Position numbers and translations under genes: made by a program. The notes under the pieces are model-generated. The model made no database searches. It was given only the letters and a program-made list of their open reading frames with translations, and was not told where the DNA came from. Below are positions 1-5,272 of a DNA stretch of 5,272 nt, in pieces. Within the stretch, counting starts at the first letter, position 1. Each line of letters starts with the position of its first letter. Origin of the DNA: SAR324 cluster bacterium (GTDB taxonomy: Bacteria; Bdellovibrionota; UBA2361; JAAZON01); contig JAAZON010000417.1 of the NCBI GenBank assembly GCA_012797725.1, positions 1-5,272 of the forward strand, read 5' to 3'.

Positions 1-1
1 A

Positions 2-499
2 AAATTTTATGGGCAAGGCTTCGCATTTTTGCTGTTATGCTTAATTGTCGTGGAAGCACTTGGAGTGCTTAAAAATCCAATTGACCAGAGGCAGGTTCCC
101 GTTGCTGCAGTAAATTTTATCAAGACACATCAGCTCCCACATCCCATTTTGAATGCTTTCTCAGAAGGTGCTTATCTCATGTATGCCTTTTCGAAAGCAG
201 ATGGAAGCACAGAACATCTTGTTCCCATCGATGGAAGAACTAATTTAATTAGCAAGGAACTCTGGTCCAATTATTCAAAAGCTTTGTTAGGCGAAGAAAA
301 TTGGCAAGAATATATTAAAATGGTGAATCCTCAGACGATTCTATGGCCCCAAAAGAGCCCATTCAATGCCTTGCTTTTGATCGACAGCAAGTGGTGCAGG
401 GTGTTCAGAAGTGGAGATTCTGAGAAAGGTTTTTCCGTGTTTGTGCGAAGAGAATACCTTGCCACTAATTCAGAACTTGCAAGAAAAGGCTGTATTTAG
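2..499 (+). CDS. C-terminal part of a polytopic membrane protein, glycosyltransferase-like (5' end outside window)
   Basis: The reading frame is open from base 2 and ends at TAG 497-499, so about 165 C-terminal residues are visible. A TTG at 29 is not a credible start because the frame continues upstream and the first residues form a hydrophobic stretch (about residues 6-23, GFAFLLLCLIVVEALGVL), which looks like a last transmembrane helix. The soluble tail that follows contains NAFSEGAYLMYAF (about 51-63), PIDGR (about 75-79), a W-rich middle part and a final VFVRRE. From memory, this order (a 'G-Y-L' strand, then a 'DGR' turn, then W...Y and a closing 'RR' strand) recurs in the C-terminal extracytoplasmic domain of many-pass membrane proteins annotated as GT39/PMT-like glycosyltransferases or hypothetical membrane proteins. 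A role in envelope glycan or lipid glycosylation is inference. The catalytic N-terminal loops are not in the window, so no reaction can be assigned. It lies 64 bp upstream of the thioesterase gene. Confidence 0.7.
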   Translation, partial: KFYGQGFAFLLLCLIVVEALGVLKNPIDQRQVPVAAVNFIKTHQLPHPILNAFSEGAYLMYAFSKADGSTEHLVPIDGRTNLISKELWSNYSKALLGEENWQEYIKMVNPQTILWPQKSPFNALLLIDSKWCRVFRSGDSEKGFSVFVRREYLATNSELARKGCI

Positions 500-563
500 A
501 ATATGTGTCTGCGCAGTTCAGTTTTATTTCGGCATTGCCTAATGATTTACTAATGTATTAAAG

Positions 564-1295
564 ATGAAAGTATCTATTCCACAGATTGTGCGTTATGCAG
601 ATGTTGACCAAGACTCCGTGGTGAGATTACCTGTGCTTTGGAGTTATCTTCAGGAAGCAGCCATTTATCATTCTAGTCATTGCGGAGACGGCCCACAAGC
701 TTTGTTGGAGCGAGGTTGTGTTTGGGTGCTTCATAAGATTGCTATGCAGGTGCTTGATACTGCTTATTTTGAGGACCCAATTCAAATTACGACTTGGTCT
801 CGTGGTTCGAGAGGATTTAAAGCATTTAGGGATTTCGTGATTCTTTCTGGGGAGAAAGAAATTGCTAGGGCAACCTCAATTTGGGCTTATGTTTCTCTTA
901 TTGATGGCAGGCCTCAAAGAATACCCTCGGACCTAATGGAAAGATATTCAGTTGAAGAAAGTCTTGCATGGGACATTGATTTGGAAGGCTGGAAACCAAA
1001 TCCATCAGTAGGGGAGGAATTCATTGTGGAAATTAGCACTCGATATCAAGATTTCGACACTAATGGTCATATGAATAATGCCGTTTATTTATCTCTTGTT
1101 GAAACTGCTATTGAAAAAAAACTTAAAAAGCCTCCATATTTTCAAGAAATCAAGATGCAATACAATCGCAGTGTATCCCCTGAAACTGAAATGGTCAAAG
1201 TTGGGCTTCGAAGTAATGCTACCGAGAAGCTAGAGTTCAAAATATTTGATTCTAAAGGAACTTTTGCCTGCGGTGACTGCCACATCCTCCAGTGA
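564..1295 (+). CDS. acyl-ACP thioesterase (FatA/FatB-like, double hotdog)
   Basis: Predicted cytoplasmic enzyme of 243 residues that hydrolyses acyl-ACP (possibly acyl-CoA) to free fatty acid. Length and layout match bacterial members of the plant FatA/FatB-like acyl-ACP thioesterase family: two hotdog domains in tandem. The first (about 1-125) has RYADVDQDS at 10-18, the helix YLQEAAIYHS at 28-37, WVLHKI at 54-59, TTWSRG at 76-81 and a closing 'R-P-Q-R-I-P' at 116-121. The second (about 150-243) carries the active-site motif DFDTNGHMNN at 163-172, with Asp165, Asn167 and His169 matching the D-x-N-x-H triad of plant FatB. The Glu/Cys pair that follows about 34-35 residues after this His in plant FatB is Ser203-Val204 here. 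The ATG at 564 is the only possible start: an in-frame stop lies at 543-545 with no other start codon between. Upstream there is only a weak AAAG. Acyl chain preference cannot be read from the sequence; a general 4-hydroxybenzoyl-CoA-type hotdog is less likely given the double domain. Confidence 0.88.
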   Translation: MKVSIPQIVRYADVDQDSVVRLPVLWSYLQEAAIYHSSHCGDGPQALLERGCVWVLHKIAMQVLDTAYFEDPIQITTWSRGSRGFKAFRDFVILSGEKEIARATSIWAYVSLIDGRPQRIPSDLMERYSVEESLAWDIDLEGWKPNPSVGEEFIVEISTRYQDFDTNGHMNNAVYLSLVETAIEKKLKKPPYFQEIKMQYNRSVSPETEMVKVGLRSNATEKLEFKIFDSKGTFACGDCHILQ

Positions 1296-1395
1296 TTTCC
1301 AGCAAAAAAGTGATTGTGAAGCTATGCTAGGGATGATGGAAAATTAGCGACCTCTGTGTTATTCAATAAACCATCCATTTTATGTCTGAATTGCG

Positions 1396-2430
1396 ATGCG
1401 TCAAGAATTAAGCGTCATTCTCCACGGCGGTGCCGGGAGAGTGACTAAAGAACATGCAGAAAAGAAGAAACCAGTCTTGGAAAAGGCCAGAGATGAAGCT
1501 TGGAAGCTTCTTTGCGAAGATGCGCCAGCCGAAGAGGCGGTGGCAAAAGCTCTTCGTATTATGGAAGAGAGTGAATACTTCAACGCAGGTTATGGGGGTT
1601 ATCCAAATGAAAAAGGCATAGTTCTTATGGATGCGGGAATGATGCTTGGTTCTCGCGAATTTGCATCAATCGTGAATGTGCGTCGGATCAAATATCCTTC
1701 GGCGGTGCTTCTGGATAGGTTGAGAGAAGGAAAGACTTTGATGACAGTCTGGACGCATGAACATATGCAGCAAATCGACACTGCTCCAGATGAAGTTAAA
1801 GAAAGATACGGCTGGGTTGCAACACACGAGGAGCTTGTATCACCGTTTGTTCAAGAACTATTGAAAAAGCAAAGAGAAGGGGAACTCGCAGTTGACTCGA
1901 ACCTTGAGGATCCGAAAGACGATATCGCAGTTTTTGAACCCCACGATACAGTGGGTTGTGTTGCAAGAGACTTCAAAGATCGGCTTTGTGCTGGAACTTC
2001 TACTGGAGGTACTGGAGTAAAGGCTAATGGAAGAGTAGGAGATTCTCCAATTATTGGGGCAGGACTATTTGCAGACAATGACATTTGTGGCCTTTCAACA
2101 AGTGGTCATGGTGAATCGATCTTATTAAGTGTCTTATCAGGCTTCGTGATAGCTGAAATTAGGCAGAAATTGAGGTGTGACGAAGAAGTATTCGAAAAAG
2201 ATTCAAGCCTATTAAATTCTATTCTGGAGAAGGAGCTTTTAGAATTTAAACGCAAAATTCCAAACCGTGGAGCTGGTATTATTTTGATTCCAGCTAAAGG
2301 TCGTCCTGCCTATGCTTACAATTCAAAGGACTTTTGTGTAGCTGTTTGTGCAGGAAGCAAGGAAAGGATCGATTTCAAAGAGGCTTGGGCATTTGATACT
2401 CCCAAGTATCTAGAGGTGCAGCGTGATTGA
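1396..2430 (+). CDS. Ntn-hydrolase of the isoaspartyl peptidase / L-asparaginase / glycosylasparaginase family
   Basis: Protein of 344 residues, a typical length for the asparaginase-2 family, made as a proenzyme that cleaves itself before the catalytic Thr. Visible signatures in order: LHGGAG at 9-14; FNAGYGGYP at 62-70 followed by MDAGMM at 78-83 (the sodium-loop region of this fold); HDTVG at 183-187, giving the predicted cleavage between Asp184 and nucleophile Thr185; TSTGG at 201-205 with Thr203; GRVGDSPIIGAGLF at 212-225 with substrate-binding Arg213 and Asp216; and SGHGE at 236-240. Spacing from the nucleophile to Thr203, Arg213, Asp216 and Ser236 equals that in E. coli IaaA and human AGA, as recalled. 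Likely reaction: hydrolysis of asparagine, isoaspartyl dipeptides or N-glycosyl-asparagine; which one is not decidable. No signal peptide is seen, so a cytoplasmic location is likely. ATG 1396 is the first usable start after an in-frame TGA at 1387-1389, and no Shine-Dalgarno is visible. The 3' end overlaps the nuclease gene by 8 bp. Confidence 0.88.
   Translation: MRQELSVILHGGAGRVTKEHAEKKKPVLEKARDEAWKLLCEDAPAEEAVAKALRIMEESEYFNAGYGGYPNEKGIVLMDAGMMLGSREFASIVNVRRIKYPSAVLLDRLREGKTLMTVWTHEHMQQIDTAPDEVKERYGWVATHEELVSPFVQELLKKQREGELAVDSNLEDPKDDIAVFEPHDTVGCVARDFKDRLCAGTSTGGTGVKANGRVGDSPIIGAGLFADNDICGLSTSGHGESILLSVLSGFVIAEIRQKLRCDEEVFEKDSSLLNSILEKELLEFKRKIPNRGAGIILIPAKGRPAYAYNSKDFCVAVCAGSKERIDFKEAWAFDTPKYLEVQRD
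2413..2418 (+). promoter_or_regulatory. Shine-Dalgarno (GAGGTG) for the GTG start at 2423
   Basis: GAGGTG inside the last codons of the asparaginase-family gene is a strong match to the anti-Shine-Dalgarno sequence, ending 4 bases before GTG 2423. It supports this GTG start over the next internal Met (residue 33), as does the N-terminal sequence IFLDWDQPFL, which looks like an intended N-terminus of this protein family. Confidence 0.75.
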
Positions 2431-5260
2431 ACGCATTTTCCTTGATTGGGATCAACCCTTCTTAGCTCAAGCAGTAGATTGGCTGTTGCTTCGTTATAGA
2501 ACAAAGCATGAATGCCAAATGCAAGGACACTTCTTGGTGCTTCCAGGCCAGAGGGCATCAAGAAGGTGTCTTGAGCTGCTCTTGGAGAAGACCGAAGCGG
2601 AGAAACTTTCATTGGTACCGCCCAAGATTGTAAGTGTTGGCCTCCTTCCCGAAATAATAGCGACTATTTCTCAAGAATCTGCCTCTGAAATGCAATGCAT
2701 TTTCGCCTGGATTCAGGCATTGAAGTCAATCAAGCCCAAAGTTCTTCGTGCTCTAATTCCACTTCCGCCAGAACCCGAAGAGAACCATTCTTGGCTCTTG
2801 CTTGCAGAGAGAATCCACGGAATATACGAGGAAATATCTGGAGCAAGTTTAAGCTTCGAAGATGTCATAGCACGTATCCGAAGTTCATCTCATTTTTCAG
2901 ATGAAGCACGCTGGGAAGTACTAGCTTTGGTCTTTGAGAGATATGCAAACGAGCTAGAATCTATTGGTCTTTCAGATCGCCATATGCTCCGCAAATATTC
3001 TCAGGTTGAAAAATCATTTCAACTATCGGGAGATCTCGTTCTCCTTTCTACTGTTGACTTAAATGAATTAAGTAAATCTATGCTTCGTAAACTAAACTCT
3101 CCAGTATTTAGTTTAATACATGCGCCACAAGATTATTCGAAGAGTTTCGACGATATTGGCTGTCTTATAACGGAAAAATGGCTCGAATTAGAGATTAAAG
3201 TGAGGGATGAAGAATTTGAGATCGTGGAAAAAGCTTCTGAAACGGGAGCGTTGCTCATCAGTAAGTTGAAGGAATTCAATGAAGAAATTTCTACAAGCGA
3301 TTTAAGAGTGGGCCTTTGTGATGCTGCGTTAAGCCCATATATTATTCAGTCATTAATAGAAGAAGGAATTCCAGTGAGAGATGCTGGTGGAGTTAAAGCT
3401 AGTAATCTTAGTATCTATGCTTTCTTGAAGACCTTAAGAGATTTTCTCGTCCTTCGGCGTTTTTTCCTTTTTGGCTCGTTGCTTAGACTACCCGAAGTGG
3501 AAGTTTGGCTTCGGCAATATTTTGAAGCCCAGGGCCTTAATGAGTTTGCAGAGCTTGATTACCTTTCAATTTTGGATGAATACCAAAGTTCGCATCTTCA
3601 GGCCCAGATAGGCGATGATATATTTGGTCAGGGAGAACTTGCAGAACTTGTGAGGAAAATTTACCAGGCACTGAAAATTCTGATTGGTGATTTCTTTGGG
3701 TCAGCAAAGTCCTTGAACTCCTGGGCTGAAAGTCTGATCTCATTACTTCTTCGCCTCTATGAAAACTGCAAAGCCAAGGATGCAAGCAGAAGCTCCAATG
3801 CTTTTCTTGGACAACTAGAAGCAATTCATGGGATAGCTTTGGAGTTTTTTACTCTTCAAGGTAATGCGATGGCAATAGATGGTGCTGAAGCATTATCTCT
3901 GTTCATTCATCGCCTTGCTTTCAAGGAAATTCATACTGACTGCAATCTTCCTGCTGTTGAGCTCCTGGGCTGGTTAGAGCTTCGGCTAGATGATGCACCC
4001 ATTGTTTTTGTCACAGGATTTAATGAGACTTTTGTTCCGGAAAGTTTAAATGCCGATCCATTTCTGCCTGACTCTCTTCGGAGCTTGTTAGGGCTTTTGG
4101 ATAACGATAAACGTTATTCAAGGGATGCTTATGCATTGGCGAGCATGCTCAGATCTAAAAAGAAGCTATTTCTTATTGGAAGTAAACAAAGTCCACAGGG
4201 CAACCACTTATTGCCGAGCCGCTTGTTATATACGGGAAGCCCTGAAGAGCTGACAAAACGGATAGCGAAGATCTTTACCAATGTTGAAAAGAAAAACATC
4301 CCTAAGCCAAGGACTGAAACTGAAGGTCAATATTTCAGTATGCCACTTCCTCCCGTGAAAATGCCTAAAGCTTTAGAGAGTGTATCAGTTTCTGGATTTG
4401 GAGATTACCTTCAATGTCCTTATCGTTTTTACCTTAATCATGTGCTTAGACTTGGAGTCCTAGATGATAACATGCTTGAGATGGATCCATTATACTTTGG
4501 CTCGTTGGCGCATGAAGTATTGGCCGATTTTGGAAGATCCTCGCTAAAGACCAGTTCAAATGCTGATGAGATCTCCGATTTCCTTTGTTCCTCACTGTCA
4601 GGTCGATGCTTAAAGATCTTTGGCTGGAAAGTGCTTCCTGCTGTTTTGGTGCAGATTGAACAGCTTAAGGAACGATTAATTGCCTTTGCAAAGTGGCAGG
4701 CAAAGTGGCGTGAAGAAGGGTGGGAGATTAAGGACATTGAATTGGCATTTAAAGACAAAGATTTTATACTTTCTGACTCGGGCAATATTCTTAAGGTGAC
4801 TGGCAGGATTGACAGGATTGATTATCACCCGGATCAGAAGCGCTTTATGGTGTTTGACTATAAAGTGGGCGATTTGAAGAGTTATCCAGAAAATGTTCAT
4901 AGAAAGAGAAAAGAATGGGTAGATCTTCAGCTTCCAATTTATCATTACTATTTATGCAAAATTCGAGGTGTGAAAAATCCTCTCGATTTGGGTTTGATTT
5001 CTCTTTGTGCAGACCTTGAACAAGTGGGGGCCGAAATTGCTGCATGGTCTGAGGAAGATCTTCAGAGCGCCTATCTGTGTATGAAAGAAGTGGCAAAAAA
5101 GATTCTTTCACAAGAATTTTGGCCGCCTTCGGAAAAAAAATATCAACACGATGATTTTAAAATCCTCTGCGGATTTGGGCAGGTTAAAAGCCCATTGACT
5201 GAGGGGACTCTCGTTTTGAAAGATGCGTTTTCCAAAGATCTTGGCGGGAGACTTGTCTGA
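2423..5260 (+). CDS. addB: AddB-like PD-(D/E)XK nuclease subunit (double-strand-break repair)
   Basis: Protein of 945 residues, predicted to be the AddB-type subunit of an AddAB/RecBCD-like helicase-nuclease that resects double-strand breaks for RecA-dependent recombination in the cytoplasm. The N-terminal part has LVLPGQRASRR at 38-48 where a helicase Walker A would sit, with no GK[ST], like the 'LPTRRA' of alphaproteobacterial AddB. The middle resembles the degenerate UvrD-like core: WLELRLDDAPIVFVTGFNE at 517-535, then FVPE at 537-540, SRDAYALA at 566-573 and LLPSRLLY at 596-603. The C-terminal nuclease is intact by inspection: LQCPYRFY 663-670, GSLAHEVL 693-700 (His697), GRIDRID 794-800 (Asp797), FDYK 811-814 (Asp812, Lys814) and QLPIY 836-840, matching the H...D...DxK...Q pattern of RecB nucleases. 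The C-terminal Cys triad of iron-sulfur AddB/Cas4 proteins is absent. The GTG start is supported by GAGGTG at 2413. It overlaps the upstream gene by 8 bp and the next ATG by 1 bp. A stand-alone RecB-family exonuclease is the main alternative name. Confidence 0.85.
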   Translation: MIERIFLDWDQPFLAQAVDWLLLRYRTKHECQMQGHFLVLPGQRASRRCLELLLEKTEAEKLSLVPPKIVSVGLLPEIIATISQESASEMQCIFAWIQALKSIKPKVLRALIPLPPEPEENHSWLLLAERIHGIYEEISGASLSFEDVIARIRSSSHFSDEARWEVLALVFERYANELESIGLSDRHMLRKYSQVEKSFQLSGDLVLLSTVDLNELSKSMLRKLNSPVFSLIHAPQDYSKSFDDIGCLITEKWLELEIKVRDEEFEIVEKASETGALLISKLKEFNEEISTSDLRVGLCDAALSPYIIQSLIEEGIPVRDAGGVKASNLSIYAFLKTLRDFLVLRRFFLFGSLLRLPEVEVWLRQYFEAQGLNEFAELDYLSILDEYQSSHLQAQIGDDIFGQGELAELVRKIYQALKILIGDFFGSAKSLNSWAESLISLLLRLYENCKAKDASRSSNAFLGQLEAIHGIALEFFTLQGNAMAIDGAEALSLFIHRLAFKEIHTDCNLPAVELLGWLELRLDDAPIVFVTGFNETFVPESLNADPFLPDSLRSLLGLLDNDKRYSRDAYALASMLRSKKKLFLIGSKQSPQGNHLLPSRLLYTGSPEELTKRIAKIFTNVEKKNIPKPRTETEGQYFSMPLPPVKMPKALESVSVSGFGDYLQCPYRFYLNHVLRLGVLDDNMLEMDPLYFGSLAHEVLADFGRSSLKTSSNADEISDFLCSSLSGRCLKIFGWKVLPAVLVQIEQLKERLIAFAKWQAKWREEGWEIKDIELAFKDKDFILSDSGNILKVTGRIDRIDYHPDQKRFMVFDYKVGDLKSYPENVHRKRKEWVDLQLPIYHYYLCKIRGVKNPLDLGLISLCADLEQVGAEIAAWSEEDLQSAYLCMKEVAKKILSQEFWPPSEKKYQHDDFKILCGFGQVKSPLTEGTLVLKDAFSKDLGGRLV
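5246..5250 (+). promoter_or_regulatory. Shine-Dalgarno (GGGAG) for the gene starting at 5260
   Basis: GGGAG lies 9 bases before ATG 5260, within the final codons of the nuclease gene. With the TGATG stop/start overlap, it is what one expects for translational coupling of a downstream operon gene. Confidence 0.5.
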
Positions 5261-5272
5261 TGGAAAAGCTTT
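5260..5272 (+). CDS. start of the next gene, probably an AddA-like UvrD-family helicase (partial)
   Basis: ATG at 5260-5262 overlaps the TGA stop of the nuclease gene (TGATG) and is preceded by GGGAG. Only M-E-K-L and one further base are in the window, so nothing in the protein itself identifies it. The AddA assignment rests solely on context: addB genes are commonly followed by addA, the ATP-dependent helicase-nuclease partner, often with overlapping ends. The start as a real gene start is moderately sure; the product name is a guess. Confidence 0.5.

Noticed and set aside
29..499. Complete small gene starting at TTG 29
   Set aside because: The frame is open back to the window edge and the residues before 29 belong to the same hydrophobic helix, so this is a truncated C-terminus rather than a short complete gene.
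500..563. Palindrome CTGCGCAG at 509-516 in the gap before the thioesterase gene
   Set aside because: It is a perfect 8-base palindrome without a loop and without a following T-run, so it is not a rho-independent terminator; such short palindromes arise by chance.
1114..1121. A8 run in the thioesterase gene, with another A8 at 5133-5140 in the nuclease gene, as sites of frameshift or transcriptional slippage
   Set aside because: Both reading frames continue unbroken with conserved motifs before and after the runs, so there is no sign of a frameshift or programmed slippage.
1296..1395. Possible promoter or terminator in the 100 bp gap before the asparaginase-family gene
   Set aside because: GATGG near 1335 and CCATC near 1371 could pair, but the stem is only 5 bp with a loop of about 31 bases and no T-run follows. 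No -35/-10 pair with sensible spacing was found, so nothing is called here.
2316..2612. 98-codon open frame on the - strand across the junction of the hydrolase and nuclease genes
   Set aside because: It lies wholly opposite two well-supported genes, has no recognisable domain, and is explained as a shadow of their codon structure. The same applies to the other antisense frames (for example 4438-4785, 4676-4945 and 4845-5111).
2423..5272. A new defence system built on the nuclease and its downstream neighbour
   Set aside because: The nuclease matches AddB-like architecture along its length and the layout fits a normal addBA repair operon. No toxin, sensor, reverse transcriptase, CRISPR or mobile-element hallmark is nearby.

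Overview
This is a 5.3 kb, moderately AT-rich bacterial window in which every gene lies on the + strand and coding density is very high. It holds the 3' end of a membrane-protein gene, three complete genes and the first codons of a fifth gene. No RNA gene, mobile element, CRISPR array or long repeat is visible. The protein styles suggest a Gram-negative bacterium of the Verrucomicrobia (Opitutae) type. This is an inference from recalled protein styles (the AddB-like nuclease, the C-terminal domain of the first protein and the bacterial FatA/FatB-like thioesterase), not from a database search.

Layout: (1) positions 2-499 encode the C-terminal part of a polytopic membrane protein, probably a glycosyltransferase-like envelope protein, cut by the left edge. 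(2) 564-1295 encode a double-hotdog acyl-ACP thioesterase, which releases free fatty acids from acyl carrier protein. (3) 1396-2430 encode an N-terminal nucleophile (Ntn) hydrolase of the isoaspartyl peptidase / L-asparaginase / glycosylasparaginase family. (4) 2423-5260 encode an AddB-like protein with a degenerate helicase-like region and a C-terminal PD-(D/E)XK nuclease. It would be one half of a RecBCD/AddAB-type double-strand-break processing enzyme. (5) From 5260 a further gene starts, overlapping the stop of the nuclease gene. Its position makes the helicase-nuclease partner AddA the obvious guess, but only four codons are present.

The last three genes are tightly packed (an 8 bp overlap, then a 1 bp overlap, each downstream start preceded by a good Shine-Dalgarno sequence) and are very likely co-transcribed and translationally coupled. 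The first two complete genes are separated by gaps of 64 and 100 bp without a convincing terminator or promoter, so a longer co-directional transcript is possible.

I see ordinary housekeeping or metabolic genes rather than a new system. The points worth a second look are a substituted active-site position in the thioesterase, a mixed active-site signature in the Ntn hydrolase, the stripped-down AddB, and the coupling of an asparaginase-family gene to the recombination genes.
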